NCBI RefSeq assembly: GCF_018402695.1
Contig: NZ_JAGYIM010000019.1
Coordinates: 1-64,000, forward strand
Direction of reading: 5' to 3'
From: Arsukibacterium sp.
GTDB lineage: Bacteria; Pseudomonadota; Gammaproteobacteria; Enterobacterales; Alteromonadaceae
DNA length: 64,000 nucleotides
Positions 8,313 through 17,068 of the stretch are shown here, one piece after another; position 1 is the first letter of the stretch, and each line of letters starts with the position of its first letter. Made by a program: the position numbers and the translations under genes. The notes beneath the pieces were generated by a model, which worked only from the letters and a program-made list of their open reading frames with translations, made no database searches and was not told the DNA's origin.

Positions 8313-9059
8313 TTATTTGTATTCTCCGTGCTTGCTAAGACTATCGGGCGCCTGTGCAGATGCGTTTTCTCGCACCATGAGCAGCGTTTCAGCCCTTGCC
8401 CAGTCTTCCTCGGTATCGAGGTCCACAGTTTCGGAGTGTGGAAGCGGGAACCCATGGGCTCTGGTTAATGCGGGTTCGCTCTGTGACCAAGTGAGTGCAC
8501 TGCCCCAGATAAATGCCCCTGCATCGTGCCAACGTTCGGGCAAATCTTGGGTGCGCGTCGAGGCGTATTCCGGGGAAAGCATGGTCAACTCTCCATTGGC
8601 TTTGATCTCCAATGCCCGTTGGATGGGATGCGGGTAACGCACAACCGCCGTGAGGAATGAATTGGCGCTGGTGGGATCAGCCAGTATCGCCTCAAAGACC
8701 TGCCAACTGTTGACAAGTTCACCGGGGTTCACAGTGACTGCGGTGGCGTAAAAGCAACAGATTGGTGTGGTCGGGTCATAACCCACCGTGGCCTCTGCAA
8801 TTACCGGCATTAGGGGTGTGTGGTCATCGGACAGGTCAGCCGGCCGTTTGTGAACCTGGGCGCCTGCACCTCGGGCTAGGTCAGCGATCTGCTCTGAATC
8901 GGTGCTGACCACAACTGATTCGAATATCCCTGATTCCTGGCAGATTCGAATCGACCGGGTAATCAAGGGAATCCCGAGCATGGATCGAGAGTTCTTCCCC
9001 GGAATCCGCTTGGATCCGGCGCGTGCCGGAATAACGGCAATCGGCTGAGCGGTGATCAC
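8313..9059 (-). CDS. pseF: Pseudaminic acid cytidylyltransferase PseF
   Basis: A 248-residue CMP-sialic-acid-synthetase family enzyme. The nucleotide-binding loop is IPARAGSKRIPGKN near residues 10-23, followed by VVVSTDSEQIADLA. It activates the finished nonulosonic acid with CTP. It is the first gene of the pseF-pseB-pseC-pseH run. The start is GTG at 9057-9059, only 17 bases from the divergent glycosyltransferase start, so both promoters must overlap coding sequence or each other. Confidence 0.9.
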   Translation of the reverse strand: MITAQPIAVIPARAGSKRIPGKNSRSMLGIPLITRSIRICQESGIFESVVVSTDSEQIADLARGAGAQVHKRPADLSDDHTPLMPVIAEATVGYDPTTPICCFYATAVTVNPGELVNSWQVFEAILADPTSANSFLTAVVRYPHPIQRALEIKANGELTMLSPEYASTRTQDLPERWHDAGAFIWGSALTWSQSEPALTRAHGFPLPHSETVDLDTEEDWARAETLLMVRENASAQAPDSLSKHGEYK

Positions 9060-9076
9060 CCCACTAGCCTAGGCGG

Positions 9077-10243
9077 GTGGAGCAGGCTGAGTTGTATTCG
9101 CGCGGGTTCAACCCGCCCGAAACACACCGACTTTGGCGGGATCAGATTTTGCCCCGATTGGTTATTCCCTTATTTTGGGTCTATTGGGTGGTTCTACTAC
9201 CCGCTCGGGTGCTGGGGGCGGGTGCTCGTCGCCGCAACCGCGACCAAAAACCACAAGTAGCGATCGAGTCAGGAATCATTGGCTGGACCCACGTGTACTT
9301 CGAGGAACTTCTGGGTTCGGCCCAGGATTTTTTTGGATCGAATCAAGTGCATAAGCAAGTGATTGACCGTGATCAGCCGTACTACCCGCAATTTGTGGCT
9401 AACCAAGGGCAAAGTAACGCAAATACCGTGGTGCTCGACGTACGAACTCCTGGACAGAGTTGGCCACGGTCATTGTCCGAGGGATTTCGGGTGGCTTGGT
9501 ACCTGAACCGACATGGAATCACACCAATTGTGGTTCTCACCGATGCCTTTTATCGTCGGCATCGCTGGCAGGCCGCGGTACTGACCGCTTTCCACGGGTG
9601 CGTTGTTACTTTTGCTCATACAGATATTGCGGGCAAAATTTTCCCACACTCTCGAATACGTGGCCCCCTATTCATGCCAATTTCTCGAAAACGTGTCGCT
9701 GAATTGGAATTGGCAAAAGCTCGTTTTAAGGCCAGCCGTGATTTGACAACACCATTGGTCGTTCAATTCATCGGCTCTATGTATTCACCCCGGGATGAAT
9801 TCCTTCAGGTGGTTAAAGAAAAACTGGCTGAAAAAGGAATAGAGCTCACGATCAATTCAGATAAAGCCGGAACATCCAATGACGATTACTGGCGGGTTTT
9901 GGTCGAATCGGACATTATTTTTACCACCACACTGCAAGGTCCCACCCGTGCATACATGGATTGGATTTGGGTCCGCCAGGCAGTGTTCCGCTATGCCGAG
10001 ACGATGGCTGCAGGAACGGCGATAGTTGCACAGTGTGTTGAAGGTGGATTTCCGTACTTCACCAAGGACGCGGACTACCTCGAGTTTGAGGGTGTTGATC
10101 AAGCCGTTGCCGCACTCACTGCCCTTGCAACGGATTCCGATTTTCGTCAGCGAATCGCAGACACCGGTCATGCCACCATGACGCATTACGTCAACAACAG
10201 TGTTTTCTGGAAAGTCGTGACCGAATGTTGTCAACCGGATTGA
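9077..10243 (+). CDS. Glycosyltransferase, GT-B type (CgeB/GT4-like)
   Basis: A 388-residue protein starting at GTG 9077. Near residue 30 is a hydrophobic stretch (LVIPLFWVYWVVLLPARVLGA) that may attach it to the membrane. The C-terminal half has the GT-B layout, with VVQFIGSMYSPRD and the late motif RYAETMAAGTAIVA, equivalent to the nucleotide-sugar loop of CgeB/GT4 enzymes. It begins next to pseF in the opposite direction, so it may use CMP-Pse, though that is only a guess. I considered PseG, which is also GT-B-like, but did not see its features. Its 3' end overlaps the DUF6492 gene by 13 bases. Confidence 0.7.
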   Translation: MEQAELYSRGFNPPETHRLWRDQILPRLVIPLFWVYWVVLLPARVLGAGARRRNRDQKPQVAIESGIIGWTHVYFEELLGSAQDFFGSNQVHKQVIDRDQPYYPQFVANQGQSNANTVVLDVRTPGQSWPRSLSEGFRVAWYLNRHGITPIVVLTDAFYRRHRWQAAVLTAFHGCVVTFAHTDIAGKIFPHSRIRGPLFMPISRKRVAELELAKARFKASRDLTTPLVVQFIGSMYSPRDEFLQVVKEKLAEKGIELTINSDKAGTSNDDYWRVLVESDIIFTTTLQGPTRAYMDWIWVRQAVFRYAETMAAGTAIVAQCVEGGFPYFTKDADYLEFEGVDQAVAALTALATDSDFRQRIADTGHATMTHYVNNSVFWKVVTECCQPD

Positions 10244-11226
10244 ACGAATCGTCGCACACCGGGAATCTTCAAAGCGATTGCACCCAACCAGACCCGGAGT
10301 TTGCGCAGTGGTGTGCGTCGAATAAAGACGTCGCGCTTCAATTTGAAACCGAATGCCCGAAGTAACTGTGGCAAGGGAACATAGGCAGCGAGAGTGTCCT
10401 TCAGTAAGTTCTCCGCATTCATCACACCGTGTCCGCGAGAGTAATTCGAGTTCACCACTAATGCCAAAAATCCGCGCGCTGCATCTTTCTTGCGAATTCC
10501 ACGGAGTTGATACTCCAAGTGTTGATGCGCATTATGAAAAGTTTTGACAATTGGTTCGCGAGGAAAAATCTCAATCACACCCGTGTGCAGCAGCCACGTG
10601 TTGTACCACGTTGGTTCATAAGGTGAAATTGCGAGTGCATCTTTGTAATCCCAGTCGCGTGGTTCTAGAAAATCTGAGACGAAGGATTGCAAGACTTTTG
10701 CGGAAAATACTGCGTGACCGTGCACGGTGAACAGCCACGGTCCGGTGTATCCAATGTTTTCACGGATTTTTTCTAGAGAGTTCATGCGGTTCACCCACGT
10801 GGATTGGTAATATTCGGGTTCAACAACTAGATCACGGTCTTCCGTTAAAAAGGTAAAGGGAATTCCCTGTTGCGCCATAAAGTCAGCGCGGGTGAAGTCG
10901 CGTATAAATTCCGCATCTGAATCGACACAGAAATAGTTGTCACACAAATTAAGTTCCCAAAATGCAAGTTTGATTATCTCTTGATTAATGTAGCCAGGTC
11001 GAAAGCCTGCAGTTTCCTCGTGAACTAAGTGGTTAGCAAATAGGTTTTCACTCAAAATTTTTGTGGTGTCACTAGCAAAAACATTGAATTGCTGAAGATC
11101 GTTCTCGGGAACAACAATGTAGACGGGTAACGCATCAACATTGTGATCATTGATCGACTGCATTAGGCGCTCGGCATACTCGAAGTCGTTGTGATAGCTC
11201 TTGACTAGCAGAGCCAATTCAGTCAT
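10231..11226 (-). CDS. DUF6492 family protein, putative glycosyltransferase (paralogue 2)
   Basis: About 331 residues starting at MTELALLVKSYHND. It is a paralogue of the gene at 4708-5655, sharing GYINQEIIKLAF, FCVDSDAEFIRDF, FLTEDRD, VHGHAVF and NSNYSRG. The VDSD sequence is a plausible metal/nucleotide-sugar motif. The ATG at 11224-11226 lies inside the end of the TIGR04325 methyltransferase gene, so translation is coupled. The C-terminal 60 residues are rich in Arg/Lys and hydrophobic residues, which fits peripheral membrane binding. Exact function unknown. Confidence 0.7.
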   Translation of the reverse strand: MTELALLVKSYHNDFEYAERLMQSINDHNVDALPVYIVVPENDLQQFNVFASDTTKILSENLFANHLVHEETAGFRPGYINQEIIKLAFWELNLCDNYFCVDSDAEFIRDFTRADFMAQQGIPFTFLTEDRDLVVEPEYYQSTWVNRMNSLEKIRENIGYTGPWLFTVHGHAVFSAKVLQSFVSDFLEPRDWDYKDALAISPYEPTWYNTWLLHTGVIEIFPREPIVKTFHNAHQHLEYQLRGIRKKDAARGFLALVVNSNYSRGHGVMNAENLLKDTLAAYVPLPQLLRAFGFKLKRDVFIRRTPLRKLRVWLGAIALKIPGVRRFVQSG

Positions 11227-12034
11227 TGGCTTTCCTTTGGGCAATTAGGCCATCCCAACTGAAATGAATACCATTTTGTGTGTGACCGGCCGGCTCAATT
11301 CCGTCAAATTCCGCAACGATTTCCCATCCTGCAAATTGATTGCGCAGCCAGGTGTTTGAGAAAATCCAAGCCGGGTAACTGCCTGCATAGATGTGCTGTG
11401 GCACTACCTGTAAGCAGGGAACATTGGAAGTCGCGGTACTAATGGGAGTTCGGTCGAGAATCACGGTGTCTGCAGGGGTTGCGAGTAACTCTCGCAAAGT
11501 CTGCTCCGGATTTGGCAGATACTGCAGAACACTGGAGAGGAGCACCACATTGGGAGTGACCGATTCCAAGTATTCGGTGACGCTGCAGAAAAACTCAATA
11601 GTACTTTGATCCAAACCTTTACCGACAGCAACGAATTCAGGCTGCTCTACCACACCCCATGAAACCTTGAACCCTGAAAAAAATTTGCGGTGTTGCCAGT
11701 ACAGGGATCCCAGAGAGCCACCAAAATCCAGCACCTTCAGTTCACCGTCACGCGCAGCCACTTCAAGCAATCCGGCCAAAACTGGCCAGCGGTATTGGGG
11801 TGCAGTGAACGCAACACCATCTCGCTCAAAGGCAGCTTCTGCTCGTAATACCGCCTGGGTACTTGTCGTAACCCTGCTGAGAATTTCACGGGAGTCATAC
11901 CCAGAGCTCTGAGCTTGCGCCGCTTCCCACGTACCGCCGGAATCATCAAATTGAGTGAGGTATTTGCTCCGCTGTGCTGCCCAGTCGCTGACACCTGCTG
12001 GCACCACCCAGGATCGCCAGCTCACACACACCAC
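11219..12034 (-). CDS. Methyltransferase, TIGR04325 family
   Basis: A 271-residue protein with the hallmarks of the TIGR04325 methyltransferases found in polysaccharide loci. These are GTWEAAQAQSSGYDS near residue 34, the SAM loop LDFGGSLGSLYWQHR near 102, SSVLQYLPNP near 156, and SYPAWIFSNTW near the end. Several GTG codons cluster at the start (12034, 12031, 12025), so the exact start is uncertain. It is coupled to the DUF6492 gene downstream. The family is thought to modify surface sugars; the acceptor is unknown. Confidence 0.8.
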   Translation of the reverse strand: MVCVSWRSWVVPAGVSDWAAQRSKYLTQFDDSGGTWEAAQAQSSGYDSREILSRVTTSTQAVLRAEAAFERDGVAFTAPQYRWPVLAGLLEVAARDGELKVLDFGGSLGSLYWQHRKFFSGFKVSWGVVEQPEFVAVGKGLDQSTIEFFCSVTEYLESVTPNVVLLSSVLQYLPNPEQTLRELLATPADTVILDRTPISTATSNVPCLQVVPQHIYAGSYPAWIFSNTWLRNQFAGWEIVAEFDGIEPAGHTQNGIHFSWDGLIAQRKAND

Positions 12035-12053
12035 CTATTTCTTTTCATGCGCA

Positions 12054-14078
12054 TCACGGTTCCAACGGCGGGAACCGATTAAGCAAAATCCCGAGGGATT
12101 CAAGGCCAACCACTTGACGGTCGTTGTCCAACAGGATCAGGTTTCGCCTTTGAATTTCCGGACTCAGGGCACTGAACTGTGGGTGGACTTCGCTCCACAT
12201 GGTGCGATTCTGCAGCCACTCATCCAGTTCCCATTTCACTATTGGTGCAGCGAGAGTTTCCACTCCGGCCACTCCGGCGAGGAGCCTGGTGCAGGTGTAA
12301 ATAAGTTGTCCTTGCGGCAACCCGGTGGGAGCGATCGCCCCTCGTGGAAGGAACACACAACCAATGGGATTGCTGGCAAGTGTTTGATCACCGGTGTCGC
12401 GCACTTCGGCTGGGTACCAGTAGGGCGATCCGCTAACACCGGGCCAATTTGTCGGTTTGAGTTGTAGAACTGCCCGAGGAAAGAGTGTGTCCAAGGTCAA
12501 CATGATCACAATCAACGCGACAGCACCTACACCGAGACCATTTACCTTGGCCGAACCTCGGTGGAAAGTCATGAGAGCAAACGGAAGGGAACACACCAAA
12601 ATTGGGAGGAAAACGGCGAAACTGATTTTGAGTGAACCGTAGTTGGGGCCATCGCCCACAGCCCAGAAATCCGTAAAGGCAATTGCCAAGGCGTAGCCGC
12701 CAGATAACACAATGGGAATGAATGGTTTTAGCCGACCGCGGGTGAATGTATTTCGGCCAACGCGTACCCACACAAGTCCCAGGATCGAGACTAGCGTGAG
12801 AACGAGAAGCAGAGTCGTGATCTGTTCGGTGCCTCCCGGGTCGTCAAAGAGGGGCAGAGTCGGTGCAGTGATCGTGCGCACCGCAGTGGAGATTCCACCG
12901 GCGAAGCCAGTATCGGATTCACCACCAATGGGAGCAGCACTCGCACTGTCTACACCGAGGGAGTAGCGCAATGCACTGTTGAGAAATTCGATTGTTAAAG
13001 CACCGAGTATCAGGCTCAGGGTGAAACTAATCGCAGAGTTCTTGCGTGATTCACGGGGTCCGCTGAAAAGTCCTCGCCCAAAATAAACTAAGGCCCCCAG
13101 CAAAATAACGAGAGAAAGTCCAGCGAGGGGGAACCACACCATTGAGGCCGCTACCACGGCCAAGGTGGTGAATAAACGTGCAGGGAAACGTGAAATGGGC
13201 GCTAGGAAAGCACCTATCCATAGGGTTATGGCAATGATTGTAAATTGAAGTGTGATGTGACCGTAGGTCAGCAAAACTGCATTGCTAGCGCTAATAATTG
13301 CGATACTGAGTAACGAGTACAACATGGGAAGTTGTGCTCCGCCTGCTATTTTCCTATATGTTCTCTCAACAATTGGTGCTAGTGCAAAAGGTGCAATAAC
13401 AACGAAAAAGATTTGGACAAAAATAACTGACCCAGCGGAGACTGCTACTTCATTAACGGATCCATACAGTAGAAATGAAACTGTCCCGATCATGATCCCG
13501 GCGAATGACATGATGAGCAGCATCGGTCCACCGACATTTGCCCAGGTATCGATCACACTTGCATCGGCAAGTTGTGAAGTTGCGTTGAGCCATTTGGCGT
13601 TGTCTTCGGCTGCGACTTTTTGAACAAAATATCCGACCGAACTCAACGGCGCCAATTCCCCGGGAGCGAGAAGTCGGGAGGTGAAGAAGGCCACGGCGAT
13701 CAGTGCCGAACTCCCAATGAGAACTGTGTTACTGGCTCTGCTCCACAAGGCCGCCTGCCCGCGGGCTCGGCCGTAGTAAATGGACAGCAGTGCCAAAACC
13801 AAGCCCGTTACCAAAAGCCACCATTGTGTTAAACCAAATGTGACGTCGAGCGAGTGGGAGCTGAAAAACTGCAGTATGGCCCCTGACACCATGACCGTAA
13901 ATAGTGTCAAGATTGCGAATCGAGCCAAAGAGCGACTGGCAATAATTGCGACCGCGAGAATGCCGATCAGGCCAATGCCAAAGATCAGGTTGCTCACAAG
14001 TCGCGCCTCTCCAACCAGTTCAACGGACGTTAATTCGTGAAAGCGTACCTGTAGCGACCGCTCCGCTACAGTTCCCAT
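12054..14078 (-). CDS. Large polytopic membrane protein, GT-C-like
   Basis: A 674-residue protein with roughly a dozen hydrophobic segments (for example NLIFGIGLIGILAVAIIAS near residue 30) and a soluble C-terminal domain of about 130 residues from LDTLFPRA onward. An acidic pair (E158, D159 in AAEDNAKW) sits in a loop after several membrane spans, where GT-C enzymes carry their catalytic acid. The C-terminal domain has two cysteines (IGCVF, IYTCT) that could pair outside the cell. I do not recognise a named family. The likely role is use of a polyprenyl-linked sugar or assembly of the surface glycan. Confidence 0.6.
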   Translation of the reverse strand: MGTVAERSLQVRFHELTSVELVGEARLVSNLIFGIGLIGILAVAIIASRSLARFAILTLFTVMVSGAILQFFSSHSLDVTFGLTQWWLLVTGLVLALLSIYYGRARGQAALWSRASNTVLIGSSALIAVAFFTSRLLAPGELAPLSSVGYFVQKVAAEDNAKWLNATSQLADASVIDTWANVGGPMLLIMSFAGIMIGTVSFLLYGSVNEVAVSAGSVIFVQIFFVVIAPFALAPIVERTYRKIAGGAQLPMLYSLLSIAIISASNAVLLTYGHITLQFTIIAITLWIGAFLAPISRFPARLFTTLAVVAASMVWFPLAGLSLVILLGALVYFGRGLFSGPRESRKNSAISFTLSLILGALTIEFLNSALRYSLGVDSASAAPIGGESDTGFAGGISTAVRTITAPTLPLFDDPGGTEQITTLLLVLTLVSILGLVWVRVGRNTFTRGRLKPFIPIVLSGGYALAIAFTDFWAVGDGPNYGSLKISFAVFLPILVCSLPFALMTFHRGSAKVNGLGVGAVALIVIMLTLDTLFPRAVLQLKPTNWPGVSGSPYWYPAEVRDTGDQTLASNPIGCVFLPRGAIAPTGLPQGQLIYTCTRLLAGVAGVETLAAPIVKWELDEWLQNRTMWSEVHPQFSALSPEIQRRNLILLDNDRQVVGLESLGILLNRFPPLEP

Positions 14079-14870
14079 GTGGCCACCGAGGTGTTAATTG
14101 TCATTCCTACCCTGGGTCAGCGAGTCGACTACTTAAGGCAGACGCTCGAGTCCATCAGGAACCAGCACGTGCAAGCGGACATCACGGTCGTTACTCCAGT
14201 GAGTGCAACGGCGGCCCGAACACTGGCCCATGAGTTCGCCGCCAAGGTGATTGATGACCCCGGTTCACTCCCAGCTGCAATCAATCAGGGGGTTTCCGAA
14301 GCCGGTATGCAGCACCGTTATGTGAATTGGTTGGGTGATGACGACCTCCTCACCGATCAGTCCCTTGAATCCACAGTCGGAGCGCTCAGGGCCAATCCAC
14401 GTGCGGTGGTTGCCTATGGATCCTGCCGGTATATCGACCCCCAAGGAAAAGAACTCTGGGTGAGCAAGGCCGGTAAGTGGGCTGGCCGCATCCTTGTCTG
14501 GGGACCGGACTTGATTCCGCAACCCGGCATGTTGATACGTAGGGAGGCATGGGACTTGGTGGGTGGCGTGGACGAAAGCCTAAGTCACGCATTTGATCTG
14601 GATCTACTTTTGAAGTTGAAGAATCAAGGTGAATTCACACCTGTCGACCATGTTGTCTCGTGTTTTCGGTGGCACCCTGAATCACTCACGGTAAGTGATC
14701 GCAGTAAGTCTCTCGAAGAGAGTGAAGCGATTAAGCGCCGCTATCTAACTACAAGGCAGAACAAATTCAAATGGCTTTGGGAGCAACCGGTGAGGGTTGC
14801 CACCAGGATCGCTGCCCAACGATTGAATAAACGCGCCTATCGACGCAGTGCGGCAAAAACTTCTGGGTGA
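14079..14870 (+). CDS. Glycosyltransferase family 2
   Basis: A 263-residue GT-A enzyme without membrane spans. It starts EVLIVIPTLGQRVDYL, has the DxD-like motif NWLGDDDLL near residue 86 and the acceptor-side block SHAFDLDLLLKLK near 166. The GTG at 14079 abuts the start codon of the divergent membrane protein with no gap. A GTG at 14091 is an alternative. Its last 34 bases overlap the dioxygenase gene tail to tail. Donor and acceptor are unknown. Confidence 0.8.
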   Translation: MATEVLIVIPTLGQRVDYLRQTLESIRNQHVQADITVVTPVSATAARTLAHEFAAKVIDDPGSLPAAINQGVSEAGMQHRYVNWLGDDDLLTDQSLESTVGALRANPRAVVAYGSCRYIDPQGKELWVSKAGKWAGRILVWGPDLIPQPGMLIRREAWDLVGGVDESLSHAFDLDLLLKLKNQGEFTPVDHVVSCFRWHPESLTVSDRSKSLEESEAIKRRYLTTRQNKFKWLWEQPVRVATRIAAQRLNKRAYRRSAAKTSG

Positions 14871-15883
14871 TTGTGTTTCATGGTGTTCCAGTACTCATCC
14901 TGGTAGTCGTCCAACGACACTGTTGCTAGGAATGGAACATGACCAAAAAGGGTCTGGGCGTATTCAAACTGCAGCATGAGACGGTGATCTCGTTGCAGAG
15001 GGATTCCTTTGTGCAACCCGCGGGTATCCTCAAGCAAGATCGAACCGGCAGGCGCCACCATGGATTTCCAAGCGTCTTTGGGGTAGAAAGCCTCAACTTC
15101 CGGGTCTTCTAGTCGGGCATACCCCTTAGCCAACAGATCAGAAGAGATCCCACCATCTCGTTGGGTTCCCGGAATGTAAACATGCGCCCCAGTGTCAATT
15201 GTTTGATCAGTGAGCAGCAGAAACACCTTGAGCCAGCGGACGCGGTCCAGATCAAAATGGAAAAGTTGCGCTGCCTCGTGACTTGGATTCGCTGAGGGGA
15301 AGGAATACCAAGCCGTAACGATGTCCACAATGGGGGTTGAACCCAGATACTCCTGCGCAATCTGAAGCAGCCCGCGATCAAGCAGCATCTTGCGCACCGT
15401 GGCGTTCATTAACAATGTATTCGTATCAACGGAGTACTTCACCGCTAGCGGATTCTCAAAGTCAACGACGACGCGATCCTCAGGGGCCATGTTCAACTCT
15501 TGATCCGAGGTCAACGTGCAGGGAGCAGATGCAAAATAGGTGGAAAGCTCCTGCACAATTTCGGGGTCAAATTTAGTATCCAAAATCGCGTAACCATCAT
15601 TATTTAGTTGGCTAAGGGCGCGCTCCATGGACCCTGGCTCCTGCCACAGGTGGAGAAAGTCCTGCGCATCGGAGAAGTCAGAACGGCCATTATGGGTTGC
15701 GATATTGCGTGAACCCTGCGTCAGCCAAGCTCCAGCGGACTTAAGAAAGGCATCGTTCAAGGATTCAGCGTCACCGGGGGCACTTTTTCCCGTAGCTGTA
15801 TATCTTTCTAGCCTGTTCTCGAAATCGCGCTTAGTGATGCGGCCGCCGGTTGCTCGATCCGCTAGTTGAGTGATGAGTGACAC
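14837..15883 (-). CDS. Phytanoyl-CoA dioxygenase family protein (Fe(II)/2-oxoglutarate)
   Basis: A 348-residue protein whose central region has the double-stranded beta-helix signatures of PhyH enzymes. The iron-binding HxD is in LFHFDLDR near residue 216, with a distal histidine in RGLHKG and an arginine for 2-oxoglutarate in HRLMLQFEY. GAHVYIPGTQR is also typical. The family hydroxylates small molecules and sometimes sugars or lipids. Its place inside a glycan locus suggests it oxidises a sugar or lipid carrier, which is inference. It overlaps the GT2 gene by 34 bases at the 3' end. Confidence 0.75.
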   Translation of the reverse strand: MSLITQLADRATGGRITKRDFENRLERYTATGKSAPGDAESLNDAFLKSAGAWLTQGSRNIATHNGRSDFSDAQDFLHLWQEPGSMERALSQLNNDGYAILDTKFDPEIVQELSTYFASAPCTLTSDQELNMAPEDRVVVDFENPLAVKYSVDTNTLLMNATVRKMLLDRGLLQIAQEYLGSTPIVDIVTAWYSFPSANPSHEAAQLFHFDLDRVRWLKVFLLLTDQTIDTGAHVYIPGTQRDGGISSDLLAKGYARLEDPEVEAFYPKDAWKSMVAPAGSILLEDTRGLHKGIPLQRDHRLMLQFEYAQTLFGHVPFLATVSLDDYQDEYWNTMKHNHPEVFAALRR

Positions 15884-15958
15884 GTGGGCTCCTGATTCAC
15901 TAGGCTCGACATTTACTACTACCGAAAAGGGTACGCCGAATGATGGGAGGAATGCGCG

Positions 15959-17068
15959 TTGACTCCTGATTTACCCTCAGAAAAGGGCAGAGTAAGCACC
16001 CTCGATGCGGTTCGAGCAATAGCTGTGTTGGGGGTAATTGCTACCCACTCCCTGAGTGCCTCGGTCGCAGTAACGCAGAGTTATGACTTCCCAAAATCTG
16101 TTTTCATGCTGTTTGACTACGGTCAATTTGGTGTACAAGTATTTTTCGCTCTCTCAGGATGGCTAATTTTCAGTCTCTACTACCGGAAATCACCACAGGT
16201 GAGTGGCTCGCATTATTGGGCCCGCCGGATAGCCCGCATCTGGCCTCTATGGGCCCTATTCGTTCTTTTATATTTCATTCTTTACGACCAGGACACGGCG
16301 GGGCTGCCCACGTGGCTGGCCATCGTTCTATGTTTACTTTTCCTCGGGTGGACCGTGGGTTCGTTAGTGGCTATCCCCACCGGTGGACTCACGATTCAGC
16401 AGGAAATGGGCCATTACGCCTTGTTTTGGCTTTTCCGAAAGAAGAGTGTCGACTTTTTCCTTGTATCGGTGATCGTGGGATACCTGACCTTTTTCTTGGC
16501 AAAGTGGATGGTCACCGCCCTAGCCGGGGAGACATATATTCAGAGTGCCGCAACAGCTTGGTTGCGGTTGAGCCTGTTTACCTCGTGGCCGTTTTTTGTG
16601 CTTGGTGGGTTAGCCTATTTGGCATTTACTACCTGGCGTGCAAAATCCTCATCGGGGCAAATGGATTTCAGTTTCAGAACTGGTGTTCTCGTTCTGGTCA
16701 CTGTTCTGCTGAGCACTCAAATCCTTTACTCCATGGAGACTCCGAGCTATTTCGTCTTTGGGTTCGTCATTTTTTCCGTACTCCTGGGTATCGCTATTGA
16801 TCGCATCCCTCATGTGAATTCTGTTTTTTGGAGTATTGGCCGCTATTCATATTTTATGTACTTTTTTCATTTTTTGGTCTTGCGTCAACTGGAGGTCATT
16901 TACCGAAATATTTTCGGTATTGAGCCCAGCGCCTCATCCTTTTGGAATATCTTGGTACTGCTCGGAATGTTTATTGCGTCTACCGCGATTTCATGGTCCG
17001 TTGCCTTGGTTTCCTGGCGTATTTTCGAAAGCCCGATACTACGTATTGCTAGAACAAGATTTCAATAG
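15959..17068 (+). CDS. O-acyltransferase, OafA/YrhL (acyltransferase 3) family
   Basis: A 369-residue integral membrane acyltransferase. The catalytic region STLDAVRAIAVLGVIATHS holds the conserved His at the end of helix 1, and YWARRIARIWPLW is the conserved Arg-rich segment. About ten hydrophobic helices follow. It transfers acetyl or another acyl group to extracytoplasmic glycans. The TTG start at 15959 is chosen because GGGAGG lies 8 bases upstream (15945-15950); nearby ATGs are out of frame. The 3' end overlaps the next membrane gene by 7 bases. Confidence 0.85.
   Translation: MTPDLPSEKGRVSTLDAVRAIAVLGVIATHSLSASVAVTQSYDFPKSVFMLFDYGQFGVQVFFALSGWLIFSLYYRKSPQVSGSHYWARRIARIWPLWALFVLLYFILYDQDTAGLPTWLAIVLCLLFLGWTVGSLVAIPTGGLTIQQEMGHYALFWLFRKKSVDFFLVSVIVGYLTFFLAKWMVTALAGETYIQSAATAWLRLSLFTSWPFFVLGGLAYLAFTTWRAKSSSGQMDFSFRTGVLVLVTVLLSTQILYSMETPSYFVFGFVIFSVLLGIAIDRIPHVNSVFWSIGRYSYFMYFFHFLVLRQLEVIYRNIFGIEPSASSFWNILVLLGMFIASTAISWSVALVSWRIFESPILRIARTRFQ

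Noticed and set aside
9077-10243. GT-B-like protein considered as the missing PseG
   Set aside because: It has an N-terminal hydrophobic stretch and the late RYAETMAAGTAIVA motif of CgeB/GT4 glycosyltransferases; PseG-specific features were not seen.
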